A stretch of DNA of 64,000 nt, from contig CANLBN010000002.1 of assembly GCA_947488935.1 (NCBI GenBank), positions 186,001 through 250,000 of the forward strand, given 5' to 3'. Positions 47,325 through 55,421 of the stretch are shown one piece after another (the first letter of the stretch is position 1; every line of letters starts with the position of its first letter). The position numbers and the translations under genes were made by a program. The stretch is from an uncultured Pseudomonadales bacterium. GTDB lineage: Bacteria > Pseudomonadota > Gammaproteobacteria > Pseudomonadales > Cellvibrionaceae. A model generated the notes under the pieces. That model saw only the letters and a program-made list of their open reading frames with translations. It did no database searches and had not been told where the DNA came from.

Positions 47325-49949
47325 TTACATTTTAACGTCTTCGATCTGAGTGGCAGCAATACGCTTACCTTCGTCAGCACCTTTTTGGAACGAGGCGATC
47401 TGGTCGAAGTTCATATACTTAAAGATCTCATCAGACATAGAGTCAATTTTTAAGGCGTATTCCATATACTCTTCAGGCGTAGGTAGTTTACCCAAAATAC
47501 CACCTACCGCAGCAAGTTCAGCCGAGGTCAGGTATACATTAGCGCCATCACCTAAACGGTTAGGGAAGTTACGTGTCGAGGTAGAAAGCACAGTAACACC
47601 TGGCTCAACACGCGCTTGGTTACCCATGCACAATGAACAACCTGGCATTTCAGTACGTACACCGTTGCGGCCATAAATATTGTAATAGCCTTCTTCCATT
47701 AGCGTGTGCTCATCCATTTTAGTGGGTGGGCATAACCAGAAGCGTGTATTCAATGGCTTAGTGTTTTGCTCGAGTAATTTACCCGTTGCACGGAAGTGGC
47801 CAATGTTAGTCATACATGAACCAATGAAGACTTCTTGTACACTATCGCCAGCCACATCTGATAATAGTTTGGCATCATCGGGGTCGTTCGGGCAGCAAAC
47901 GATTGGCTCGTTGATTTCATCTAGATCAATTTCGATAGCCTCTAGGTATTCGGCATCGGCATCGGCAGACATAAGGCTTGGGTTAGCTAGCCATTCTTCC
48001 ATATTGCGTACACGACGCTCAATAGTACGTACATCACCATAACCTTCGCTAATCATCCAGCGAAGTAGGGTAATGTTAGAGCGTAGATATTCGGCGATAG
48101 AATCTTCTGGCATTTTAATGGTACAGCCAGCCGCAGAGCGCTCAGCTGATGCATCAGAAAGCTCAAAGGCTTGCTCAACGGTTAGGTCTTCTAAGCCTTC
48201 GATCTCTAGGATATTACCAGAGAAAATATTCTTTTTGCCTTTTTTCTCAACGGTGAGTAAACCTTGCTTAATCGCATAGTAAGGGATCGCATGTACCAGA
48301 TCACGCAGAGTGATGCCTGGCTTCATTTTACCTTTAAAGCGAACCAATACAGATTCAGGCATATCCAGAGGCATAACACCCGTTGCCGCCGCAAAGGCTA
48401 CCAATCCAGAACCTGCTGGGAACGAAATACCCATAGGGAAGCGAGTATGCGAGTCACCACCCGTACCAACAGTATCTGGCAATAACATACGGTTTAACCA
48501 CGAGTGAATAATACCGTCACCTGGTCGTAGTGATACACCACCACGGTTCATAATAAAGTCTGGCAGGTTATGCTGGGTGTCGATATCAACAGGCTTAGGG
48601 TAAGCCGCTGTATGACAGAAAGACTGCATCGTTAAGTCGGCAGAGAAGCCAAGGCAAGCCAAGTCTTTAAGCTCATCGCGAGTCATTGGGCCAGTGGTAT
48701 CTTGCGAGCCAACCGTCGTCATTTTAGGCTCGCAGTAAGTGCCTGGGCGAATACCTTTGCCTTCGGCAAGGCCACAAGCCTTACCGACCATTTTTTGTGC
48801 AAGGGTAAAGCCTTTGTCGCTAGATTCTGGCGACTCAGGTATACGGAATAGGTCGCTAACGGGTAGGCCTAAAGACTCGCGTGCCTTAGCGGTTAGGCCA
48901 CGGCCAATAATTAGGTTAATACGGCCGCCTGCTTGTACTTCATCAAGTAGAACGTCTGACTTTAATTCAAACTCAGAGAGTACATCGCCTGCTTCGTTTA
49001 GGATTTTTCCTTCGTATGGGCGAATATCAATGACATCCCCCATTTTTAGTTTGTCGACGGGCGCTTCAAATACCAAGGCACCGGCATCTTCCATCGTGTT
49101 ATAGAAGATAGGAGCCACTTTACCACCAATACAAACACCGCCACCGCGCTTATTCGGTACACCCGGCATATCATCACCAAAGAACCAAAGTACGGAGTTA
49201 GTGGCAGATTTACGTGAAGAGCCAGTGCCAACAACATCGCCCACAAAGGCAACAGGCAGGCCTTTGGCTTTAATGTCGTCGATTTGCTTCATAGGGCCAG
49301 TAACGCCGTGCTCTTCAGGTGTTAAACCGTCGCGCGTCATTTTGTAGGTAGCCAGGGCGTGTAGGGGAATATCCGGGCGTGACCATGCATCGGGTGCTGG
49401 AGAAAGGTCATCGGTGTTCGTTTCGCCAGTCACTTTAAATACGGTCATTTTAGTGCTTTCAGCGACTTTATCGCGCGAGGTAAACCACTCGGCGTCAGCC
49501 CAAGATTGCATAACGGCTTTGGCGAGTTCATTGCCGGCTTTGGCTTTTTCGTCCACATCGTGAAAGGCATCAAACATTAACAAAGTATGCTTTAGCTCTT
49601 CGGCTGCTTGTGTGCCAAGCTCAGCATCATCCAAAAGGTCGACTAAGGTAACAATGTTATAACCACCGTGCATATTGCCTAGCAGTTTAACGGCGTCTTC
49701 TTTCGAGATAATAGGGCTTGAATCTTCGCCTTTAACGATGGCCGATAAAAAGCCGGCTTTAACATAAGCAGCTTCATCCACACCCGGTGGTACGCGGTTA
49801 GCAATAAGATCGAGTAAAGTCTCTTCTTCGCCGGCGGGTGGGTTTTTGAGTAACTCAACTAAGCCCGTGACTTGCTCTGGACTCAACGGTTTTGGGGGAA
49901 TCGATTGAGCTGCACGTTCTTCAACATGTTGGCGATAGGCTTCTAGCAC
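47325..49949 (-). CDS. acnB: Aconitate hydratase B
   Basis: AcnB is the main TCA-cycle aconitase, converting citrate to isocitrate; it can also hydrate 2-methyl-cis-aconitate. The 874-residue protein has the N-terminal HEAT-like domain, the swivelling domain GVTGPMKQID...GDVVGTGSSRKSATNS, and the C-terminal cluster domain with cysteines in GSCMTNIGH and PGCSLCMGNQ. The start is GTG with AGAGGATT upstream. It is the usual proteobacterial type and differs clearly from the second copy at 55422. Confidence 0.96.
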   Translation of the reverse strand: MLEAYRQHVEERAAQSIPPKPLSPEQVTGLVELLKNPPAGEEETLLDLIANRVPPGVDEAAYVKAGFLSAIVKGEDSSPIISKEDAVKLLGNMHGGYNIVTLVDLLDDAELGTQAAEELKHTLLMFDAFHDVDEKAKAGNELAKAVMQSWADAEWFTSRDKVAESTKMTVFKVTGETNTDDLSPAPDAWSRPDIPLHALATYKMTRDGLTPEEHGVTGPMKQIDDIKAKGLPVAFVGDVVGTGSSRKSATNSVLWFFGDDMPGVPNKRGGGVCIGGKVAPIFYNTMEDAGALVFEAPVDKLKMGDVIDIRPYEGKILNEAGDVLSEFELKSDVLLDEVQAGGRINLIIGRGLTAKARESLGLPVSDLFRIPESPESSDKGFTLAQKMVGKACGLAEGKGIRPGTYCEPKMTTVGSQDTTGPMTRDELKDLACLGFSADLTMQSFCHTAAYPKPVDIDTQHNLPDFIMNRGGVSLRPGDGIIHSWLNRMLLPDTVGTGGDSHTRFPMGISFPAGSGLVAFAAATGVMPLDMPESVLVRFKGKMKPGITLRDLVHAIPYYAIKQGLLTVEKKGKKNIFSGNILEIEGLEDLTVEQAFELSDASAERSAAGCTIKMPEDSIAEYLRSNITLLRWMISEGYGDVRTIERRVRNMEEWLANPSLMSADADAEYLEAIEIDLDEINEPIVCCPNDPDDAKLLSDVAGDSVQEVFIGSCMTNIGHFRATGKLLEQNTKPLNTRFWLCPPTKMDEHTLMEEGYYNIYGRNGVRTEMPGCSLCMGNQARVEPGVTVLSTSTRNFPNRLGDGANVYLTSAELAAVGGILGKLPTPEEYMEYALKIDSMSDEIFKYMNFDQIASFQKGADEGKRIAATQIEDVKM

Positions 49950-50178
49950 AGGATAATCCTCTTGTTTATAGATGTATTGGCTGATTAACTGAAGTAGGGT
50001 TTACTCAGTTATAGAACACGAATTTATAAGGTTACTACTCACTGCATCAGTAGTATATTAACATTTAGTATCAGGAACTTCAGGGGCAGATCTTGCCTTT
50101 TACTATTGAGGGATGCAACAAAGCAAAATCTGACCCTAATATCCCGTTAAATATTGAGCTTAAGCTGTTTGAACAAAG

Positions 50179-50282
50179 CATAACGCCGCCATTTACGGAC
50201 AGAGTGGGATGGCGGCTTGTTTGCGTGTTTTTGCAAACAAGGTGACAGCTCAGGGAGTTCCGCAAGATGGCTTTGTTAAATT
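50179..50282 (-). repeat. attC site of the last cassette
   Basis: The plus strand reads ATAACGCCGCCAT at the left and ATGGCTTTGTTAAA at the right. CGCCAT and ATGGC arms pair near the ends, with further pairing inside. It marks the end of the array on the acnB side. Confidence 0.75.
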
Positions 50283-50824
50283 GACAATGACTCAAAATAC
50301 TCGCATTCACTATCGCACATTTGTACACCCAGCCTAGAAATAGTATCTCTGTTTTTAGCTAGGTCAACAATTTTTTGCCTATTCTCAGTCATAATACTTT
50401 TCAATAGCGAAAATACAATTTTATTAAGACCTTCGTCACCCTCTGCATCCAAATCTAGCAGCTTTTTTTGGCCGTTTGAATCGATGTAATTGATATGAAA
50501 GTCGTCGCCTAATGAATCATATGTTTCGTACCATTCAGGCATCTCAAGTTTTACAAATTCACAGTATTTGAAGTCAGTGCAGTTGTTATTGAACCTTCCA
50601 TTTTCATCTTCGCAGTACCACGCGGGACCGTTATGCTGAAACTGCGATACTATAGAATTCGATTTTTCCGTGGTATCAAAATTCAACGCTACCCAGCCCA
50701 TCCATGGACAGCTATCGAATGCAACGCAGGACCATTTGATACTAGGGTGATCTAATTCAAACTTACGGACACCTTCAATGAGTAAGTTTGTCAGCGCCTC
50801 CTTTTTGCTTGGTAAATCGAACAT
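50276..50824 (-). CDS. Cassette gene of unknown function (182 residues)
   Basis: The protein is soluble, with no signal peptide, and has IKWSCVAFDSCPWMGWVALNFDT and a Cys-rich C-terminus (MCDSECEYF). It looks like a small immunity- or DUF-type bacterial protein, but I do not recognise the family. The last codons overlap the attC site at 50179-50282. Only a half attC separates it from the next cassette upstream. Confidence 0.6.
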   Translation of the reverse strand: MFDLPSKKEALTNLLIEGVRKFELDHPSIKWSCVAFDSCPWMGWVALNFDTTEKSNSIVSQFQHNGPAWYCEDENGRFNNNCTDFKYCEFVKLEMPEWYETYDSLGDDFHINYIDSNGQKKLLDLDAEGDEGLNKIVFSLLKSIMTENRQKIVDLAKNRDTISRLGVQMCDSECEYFESLSI

Positions 50825-50834
50825 CTACGTACCT

Positions 50835-50852
50835 TGTGATTTTACTTGTTAG
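50835..50852 (-). repeat. Half attC between two cassettes
   Basis: Only ACTTGTTAGCT-like bases remain between genes 50853-51116 and 50276-50824. The other attC arm is missing, so the junction probably arose by deletion. Confidence 0.5.
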
Positions 50853-51116
50853 CTATAGTTCGGCATTGAATTTATTTCTAAAGGCTGTACAAAGTTCCCC
50901 TTTAGAATTATCTTTGCATTCCCTAACTACTATTTTACAGCCTTGCTCAACACCCACTTTAATTGAGGGTCTATCAGATTCATCCCAACCTTTCATTTGT
51001 TCCTCCATGCCAATAGAAACACAATTAGAATAAAGAGGATCTGCATCAGATTTTGAACAACCTACTAGGATCGAAATAGATGCTACAAATATGCTGGTGG
51101 TAAGTAATGCTTTCAT
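50853..51116 (-). CDS. Cassette gene: small lipoprotein (87 residues)
   Basis: The N-terminus is a lipoprotein signal (MKALLTTSIFVASISILVGCSK, lipobox LVGC, Cys20). The mature part is small, with Cys in SNCV, GCKI, ECKD and LCTA, so disulfides are likely in the periplasm. The family is unknown. It belongs to the cassette array. Confidence 0.65.
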   Translation of the reverse strand: MKALLTTSIFVASISILVGCSKSDADPLYSNCVSIGMEEQMKGWDESDRPSIKVGVEQGCKIVVRECKDNSKGELCTAFRNKFNAEL

Positions 51117-51145
51117 TATTTTCCCTTTTGGTTAAAAAATTATAT

Positions 51146-51222
51146 AGCTAACGCCCCCATAAAAGGCGTGAGCGAGTCCAGCCCACGCCTTTTATGGGCG
51201 ATTTTTAATGTGTTTGTTAGGT
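51146..51222 (-). repeat. attC site with a 15-bp perfect stem
   Basis: CCCATAAAAGGCGTG (51156-51170) pairs perfectly with CACGCCTTTTATGGG further on, framed by AGCTAACG and TTTGTTAGG. It is one of the clearest attC sites in the window. Confidence 0.88.
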
Positions 51223-51225
51223 GAT

Positions 51226-51717
51226 TTAAAGATGAGCAAATTTCCAAACACCATTGTTGTTAATTACTGAAAACACTTGAGGCAAAACGCGCTTGACTGG
51301 ATACTTATGTTCTACTCTCCTGTATAAAATATGACTGTATTCACCCTCTTGATATACACCAATAATTGATATTTTAGGTGTAGGCTCATAATCTTTATCT
51401 TTACTACGTAAAGTCAGATTCTCAATATAGAACCCCTTAGCTCCATATACTCCGTCTTTATATTTTTTATATGGAATTCCTATAAAGTCTCTGGCTTTTA
51501 ACAATAGAGGAGAGCGCTCTATCAATGACTCAGTGAGTTTAAGATACTCTTCAAGTGCTTCGTCACTAGCACAATTCGCAATGGTTTCGAAGTTTTTATC
51601 TGCTCTTAATTCAAAATATAATTTTAAAGCGGAGGCGGGATCTTTACCGCAATTCGCATGTGTATAACAGCTTATTAAAGACAATAATATTATCGTAGTA
51701 TATTTCAAATTATTCAC
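51226..51717 (-). CDS. Cassette gene: secreted protein of unknown function (163 residues)
   Basis: The N-terminus is a Sec signal (MNNLKYTTIILLSLISCYTHANC; cleavage likely after THA). The mature protein has mixed alpha/beta character, ending in VFSVINNNGVWKFAHL, a pattern seen in NTF2-like or SnoaL-like secreted proteins. The identification is tentative. Confidence 0.6.
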   Translation of the reverse strand: MNNLKYTTIILLSLISCYTHANCGKDPASALKLYFELRADKNFETIANCASDEALEEYLKLTESLIERSPLLLKARDFIGIPYKKYKDGVYGAKGFYIENLTLRSKDKDYEPTPKISIIGVYQEGEYSHILYRRVEHKYPVKRVLPQVFSVINNNGVWKFAHL

Positions 51718-51802
51718 CTAACGCCTTTGCAAGGGGCGCGTTGTAAACGCGTCCCGCGCAGTGAGTGAAACGAGCGTAGCTACCTTGGCAAACTTGTTAG
51801 GT
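51716..51802 (-). repeat. attC site
   Basis: The plus strand has CCTAACGCCTTTGCAAGG at one end and CCTTGGCAAACTTGTTAGG at the other. The arms pair TTTGCAAGG/CCTTGGCAAA. Inner pairs GGGCGCG/CGCG are also present. Confidence 0.85.
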
Positions 51803-51805
51803 TTT

Positions 51806-52270
51806 TTATAGCATGAACGCACAATCTGCCCCACCAACATTTTCAATTTTCAGCCCTCTTACAACTATTCCTAAACCATGTTCGGAGTCCCAATCGCAAG
51901 AAAACAATAGTCCTATCAATATCTCTTCTTTCTCATCGTCGGGTGAAATGTAAATAGTATGGAGACGAATCATTTCTTTTAGCTTTTCAGCTGATTGAAT
52001 TTCAGGCATACCCTTGGCCCACTCTTCACCAGCAGCAACATATCTCGGTCTCATTTTACGGTAATAGACAAAGACGGAATCTAATAAATTTTGAAAGATA
52101 GTTTTTCTATTGTCTTCAAACCTGACCCAAGCATTTTTTTGATTTTCTGTCGGAGGGATATGTTGTTCTTCCACGGTTTGGATCACCAACTCACCTCTAG
52201 ACCAAAAATCAAAATCACCTCGCCAGCAGTCTTCATCCCATTCAATTGGAGAATTTAGAAAATGTTTCAT
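51806..52270 (-). CDS. Cassette gene: DUF6985-like protein (154 residues)
   Basis: The C-terminal part, LIGLLFSCDWDSEHGLGIVVRGLKIENVGGADCAF, resembles the end of DUF6985 proteins (CDWDEEHGLG...VGGQDxAF pattern), many of which are found in cassettes or beside polymorphic toxins. Function unknown. It overlaps neither neighbour and has an attC on each side. Confidence 0.6.
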   Translation of the reverse strand: MKHFLNSPIEWDEDCWRGDFDFWSRGELVIQTVEEQHIPPTENQKNAWVRFEDNRKTIFQNLLDSVFVYYRKMRPRYVAAGEEWAKGMPEIQSAEKLKEMIRLHTIYISPDDEKEEILIGLLFSCDWDSEHGLGIVVRGLKIENVGGADCAFML

Positions 52271-52274
52271 ATAA

Positions 52275-52332
52275 ACCTAACGCCTCGCACAGGGGCGACC
52301 AACGGGAGCGATTGCTGCGCTTTGTTATACGT
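52275..52332 (-). repeat. attC site (short type)
   Basis: The plus strand runs CCTAACGCCTCGCACAGGGG ... ATTGCTGCGCTTTGTTATAC. It is the shorter sister of the site at 52850-52940, sharing the CGCACAGGGGCG and CAACGGGAGC blocks. Confidence 0.85.
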
Positions 52333-52834
52333 TTTTTTGCACATACTTTAAGTAAGCTGTTAGATCATGAGTTTTAAGTTTATATTCCGTTTTATACATC
52401 ATTTCACTTACGTGACCCCTGTGATTCGAAGCATGATTGACAAGGTGCAAAATCACTTCATTCACAGACATCATTCCTTGTTCTCCACCAATATATTCAA
52501 AGCGTACGAGATTTTGAAGGTTTTTTTCATCAACACCCAAAATATAGTCTATATACCATTGATCCATTACCTTTTGCTTGCAAGATAGCTCTTTTAATGA
52601 TGGGCAATCATCCGTATTGCGCTTGGTGTAAGTGTGCTTCGCCTTATTTAGGTGTGCCTTAAAAACATCATCAATGACATATACGTGATTTAATGTTGAA
52701 ATAATATTACCAAAATAAGAATCACGCTCTTTGTAAAGCTCCGTTTCTGGCAAAACGGCCAATGAGGAAAAAGTTATTTCATTTGCCCATGCTTTGTACC
52801 TCAAGAACATCTCGGCTGTTTTTAGTTGACTCAT
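52325..52834 (-). CDS. Cassette gene: DinB-family protein (169 residues)
   Basis: The protein begins MFLRYKAWANEITF and has the DinB four-helix-bundle pattern with metal-ligand histidines in TLNHVYVIDDVF and HLVNHASNHRGHVSEM. DinB/YfiT proteins are metal-binding and often act as thiol transferases or hydrolases. The exact reaction cannot be predicted. A cassette-borne copy is known from other Gammaproteobacteria. Confidence 0.82.
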   Translation of the reverse strand: MSQLKTAEMFLRYKAWANEITFSSLAVLPETELYKERDSYFGNIISTLNHVYVIDDVFKAHLNKAKHTYTKRNTDDCPSLKELSCKQKVMDQWYIDYILGVDEKNLQNLVRFEYIGGEQGMMSVNEVILHLVNHASNHRGHVSEMMYKTEYKLKTHDLTAYLKYVQKNV

Positions 52835-52849
52835 GAACTTTCCTTATTC

Positions 52850-52940
52850 GTATAACGCCGCGCACAGGGGCGGCCAAAAAAGCGGAGCGTTTTGGGCGTC
52901 CCAGCGACCAACGGGAGCAATTGCTGCGCCTTGTTATGTG
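52850..52940 (-). repeat. attC site (long sister of 52275-52332)
   Basis: The ends are GTATAACGCCGCGCACAGGG and GCAATTGCTGCGCCTTGTTAT. It matches the neighbouring attC closely but has about 31 extra bases in the loop. Confidence 0.85.
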
Positions 52941-52942
52941 TA

Positions 52943-53269
52943 TTACTTGCGAATGACAAGGTCGCCACCACTAAATTGCACTTGCTGCCCCTCAAAAATA
53001 ACCTCTTCCCAATTTTCAGGGTTGGACGATTCATTCTCATGAACCGCAAGATAACAGAAATTTGAATTCTCTGTTTCCGGTAATACGCTTACGAGTGACG
53101 CAGCATTAATTCCGAATTTTTCGCATAGCTCCAGCTGACTAATACTAGATTTGATCTGATTAATTAAGCCAATGTGCTCTGCCTTTACCTCTACGGAGGA
53201 AAATTCTTTGGCCTCATTTAGCTCTGCAAGATATTCACTCAGTTTTTCAATTGCTGGATTCATATTCAT
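52943..53269 (-). CDS. Cassette gene of unknown function (108 residues)
   Basis: A soluble acidic protein starting MNMNPAIEKLSEYLAELNEA and ending in WEEVIFEGQQVQFSGGDLVIRK. It has no recognisable domain and no signal peptide. It lies between two complete attC sites. Confidence 0.6.
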   Translation of the reverse strand: MNMNPAIEKLSEYLAELNEAKEFSSVEVKAEHIGLINQIKSSISQLELCEKFGINAASLVSVLPETENSNFCYLAVHENESSNPENWEEVIFEGQQVQFSGGDLVIRK

Positions 53270-53274
53270 TTACA

Positions 53275-53338
53275 TATAACGCCTAGCTAAACGAGCGGCT
53301 GCATAGCAGCCGTCCGATTTAAGCGTATTGTTATATGA
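53275..53338 (-). repeat. attC site
   Basis: ATATAACGCCTAG.TAAACG and CGATTTAAGCGTATTGTTATATG frame a GGCTGC/GCAGCC tip. The total of about 64 bp is compact. Confidence 0.8.
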
Positions 53339-53340
53339 AA

Positions 53341-53583
53341 TCAATATAAAATTCTGCCATTTCCTGTGATTGTACAATCTTTAGGGACCGTTTGATTAAA
53401 CTCATCTAGAAAGTTATTCCAGTCATCTTTACCTAAACCTTCATCTTTCTTTTTATTGAGTTCTTTTTGAAGTTTGTCACAAACAGCCTGACTTTCTGCT
53501 TGAGCCTTTTCCAAAGCTGCTTTCTCATCAGAACACGCAACTAAAATAGTTGTTACGCATAAAAACATAATAATTTTCTTCAT
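53341..53583 (-). CDS. Cassette gene: small lipoprotein (80 residues)
   Basis: The leader MKKIIMFLCVTTILVACSD has a lipobox (LVAC). The rest is a charged helix (KAALEKAQAESQAVCDKLQKELNKKKDE) and a short tail. It probably sits in the outer or inner membrane. Family unknown. Confidence 0.65.
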   Translation of the reverse strand: MKKIIMFLCVTTILVACSDEKAALEKAQAESQAVCDKLQKELNKKKDEGLGKDDWNNFLDEFNQTVPKDCTITGNGRILY

Positions 53584-53614
53584 TTTCGTGTCTCCTAAGT
53601 TTAATTTATATTCA

Positions 53615-53688
53615 TATAACGCCTCAAACAGCGGCGAACGTTAGTGAGTCCGGCAGCGATAGCTGCGAACTGGTTTGCCTTGTTATAA
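53615..53688 (-). repeat. attC site
   Basis: TATAACGCCTCAAACAGCGG and CTGGTTTGCCTTGTTATAAG pair as TCAAACAG/CTGGTTTG with one extra base. The tip has an AGCGATAGCT-type hairpin. Confidence 0.85.
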
Positions 53689-53703
53689 GTGATTTGTACC
53701 ACG

Positions 53704-53934
53704 CTATTTTCTTTCAATGATATTTTCACCGTCTGATTTTAATATACGATTTAGAGTTGAGTTTTTCTCTAGTGATTTTGTTGTTTTAAATTCAAATATC
53801 CAAACTAATAATGAACCAAAAAAAATAAATGCTATAGCCAAGAGTATTCCTAGTATACCTTCTATTAGAAATGGAACTGAAAAGCCGATAAAAACAATCA
53901 AGCATGAAATGGTCAATAGAAGTAGTCTAATCAT
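53704..53934 (-). CDS. Cassette gene: small membrane protein (76 residues)
   Basis: Two hydrophobic segments (about 2-23 and 27-50) are followed by a charged tail (EFKTTKSLEKNSTLNRILKSDGENIIERK). No family recognised. Confidence 0.6.
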   Translation of the reverse strand: MIRLLLLTISCLIVFIGFSVPFLIEGILGILLAIAFIFFGSLLVWIFEFKTTKSLEKNSTLNRILKSDGENIIERK

Positions 53935-53942
53935 AATTTACT

Positions 53943-54030
53943 TATAACGCCTGTGTATGAGGCTGGCATGAAGCGCCAGCGTAATGACAGTCCGAGCTGC
54001 GATAGCAGCGCACATAACACACTTGTTATG
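53943..54030 (-). repeat. attC site
   Basis: TATAACGCCTGTGTATGAGG and CACATAACACACTTGTTATG frame GGCTGGC and AGCGCCAGC-type inner pairs. The stop of the next gene upstream lies in its end. Confidence 0.85.
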
Positions 54031-54328
54031 AATTATATTCCTCTGCTTCTCTTTTGGCTTTTTCGTAATCTGCAAGACTTGCTCGTATTTTTTTGTTAAA
54101 GGGACTGTTCCGTTCTGATGTCACACTTATAAATAAAATTAAAGAGGCAAAAAACATAAACAAAGCAGGTACCATAAGTACCACTAGAGCAATACAGAAA
54201 AGAATAGGACTTTCCTCAAATGAAATAGAGCCACCTCTCCTTAACGCTAATTCTAAATCTATAGCGCAATATACAACATAACCTAGAAACCCAGTTGAGA
54301 TGAGAAACATAGCTAGAACTTTGGTCAT
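54026..54328 (-). CDS. Cassette gene: small membrane protein (100 residues)
   Basis: Two hydrophobic segments (about 4-24 and 42-70) and a charged C-terminus (NKKIRASLADYEKAKREAEEYNS). No family recognised. The stop codon overlaps the attC end. Confidence 0.6.
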   Translation of the reverse strand: MTKVLAMFLISTGFLGYVVYCAIDLELALRRGGSISFEESPILFCIALVVLMVPALFMFFASLILFISVTSERNSPFNKKIRASLADYEKAKREAEEYNS

Positions 54329-54345
54329 ATTCTGTCCACTTTATT

Positions 54346-54461
54346 CATAACGCCCATGTAACCGCGCTATTTTTTGCGGAGAGCTTTTGTGGAAACATGT
54401 AGCGAAGCGAAATACACAAAAGAGCGTAGCAAAAAATTGTCCGGTTGACATACTTGTTATA
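54346..54461 (-). repeat. attC site (long type)
   Basis: CATAACGCCCATGTAACCGC and CCGGTTGACATACTTGTTAT pair as ATGTAACC/GGTTGACAT with an extra base. The long central loop contains TTTTTTGCG/GCAAAAAA-type pairs. The total of about 116 bp is the longest here. Confidence 0.82.
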
Positions 54462-54915
54462 TTTTTTTAATTCTATTTAAGTAACTATTCAATAAAATAT
54501 ATAGACACGCAATACTGTATTGTAAATTTAAAGAGTCATGTTTTGATGCAATATACAAAGGATGATCTTTAAAAGAATCTATAAAATTTTGTATTCTTTC
54601 ATCTATTCCGTTTGGCTCAAGAGCATGGGCCATTTTGTTACGAATAGTATTAATCTCTTTAAGAGCCCCCCAAAACTTGCCGTCAAATTCTCCTTGTACT
54701 AATGCCCAAAACATTTCCAATTTTTTAGCATACATCCATTTATCACTTACTTTTAGGTTTAATGGATTGTCTTTAAGTTTAACCTTAAGAATTTCGGTAA
54801 TAATCTCTTCGAGAAGGAGATGCCCTTTTAATATAACTAAGGTCGAACCTCCTTCATTTGGCAGATTATCTATAAACCTAACTAAGCGATTTGCAATATC
54901 TACTTGTGTATCCAT
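54457..54915 (-). CDS. Cassette gene: HEPN-like helical protein (152 residues)
   Basis: The protein is all-helical. It has IRNKMAHALEP (about residues 90-100), an R-x4-H motif of HEPN-type ribonucleases and their DUF4145-like relatives. HEPN proteins are often toxins or defence RNases. It is the first cassette of the array. No antitoxin-like gene is adjacent, so toxicity is not shown. Confidence 0.62.
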   Translation of the reverse strand: MDTQVDIANRLVRFIDNLPNEGGSTLVILKGHLLLEEIITEILKVKLKDNPLNLKVSDKWMYAKKLEMFWALVQGEFDGKFWGALKEINTIRNKMAHALEPNGIDERIQNFIDSFKDHPLYIASKHDSLNLQYSIACLYILLNSYLNRIKKI

Positions 54916-54935
54916 ATTTCACCTAAGAATATAAC

Positions 54936-55373
54936 AGTTTATTCAATAGACCCTTTCCACTTATCACCACTCTCTTGATCAAAAGTGACATTTAACTGGA
55001 TCTACGTATTTTTTTAATAAAAACAGCTAGTTAAACGATAATTTTTAATTAACCTTTTTGTAATCAAGAGATTAGAAAAGATAGTTAGCACGATTGTTTT
55101 CCCTTGATCAATATTATCTACCCTTTATATTTCAAAGGCTTAGCCCATCGTAAACTGATCAAGAGAATCGGTCTACTGATTTAGGGCTGAATATGAACAG
55201 CCTACCAAGTTTTTTGGGGTATAGATAATCTTGCTGTGAATACGGCGATGCTTCTCTATAAGCCATTTTAGTGAGGAGGGAATAGGGTTACTCACCCTAA
55301 CGGAGAGCTTATGTAAGATCAGTGCAATAACTATTTATAACTACCTATAACTTACCTAATAGTGGATGAACAT
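54936..55373. other. Non-coding region upstream of the first cassette
   Basis: About 440 bases without a gene. This is where an attI would lie if the array were complete. TGATCAA occurs three times (near 54975, 55103 and 55160), and the outer two extend to CTCTTGATCA and TGATCAAGAG in opposite orientation. No integrase fragment is recognised. Confidence 0.5.
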
Positions 55374-55401
55374 AAAAAAACCCGCCATAAGGCGGGTTTT
55401 T
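55374..55401 (-). terminator. Rho-independent terminator after the second aconitase
   Basis: AAAAAAACCCGCC, ATAA loop, GGCGGGTTTTT. The A-run on the left serves the minus-strand gene. Confidence 0.9.
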
Positions 55402-55421
55402 AGATTCAGTAAAACCTAAAC

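Larger units (their letters stand above)
50179..54935 (-). mobile_element. Integrase-less cassette cluster (CALIN-type array) between two aconitase genes
   Basis: Ten small genes, all on the minus strand, are separated by hairpin-forming attC sites with a right end of GGCGTTAT or GGCGTTAG and a left end of TAACAA (minus-strand sense). Stop codons of several cassettes fall at or inside the attC left end, as in true cassettes. No integrase gene is adjacent; the nearest is the broken one at 27.7-28.8 kb, 21 kb away. Clusters of attC sites without an integrase are known in many Gammaproteobacteria. Confidence 0.88.

Noticed and set aside
50080..50328. 82-codon minus-strand frame at the end of the cassette array
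   Set aside because: It overlaps the attC site and the end of the last cassette gene, has no ribosome site and looks like a by-product of the attC sequence.
54936..55373. attI or an integrase remnant upstream of the second array
   Set aside because: Only three TGATCAA motifs are present; no integrase-like coding fragment could be read on either strand.
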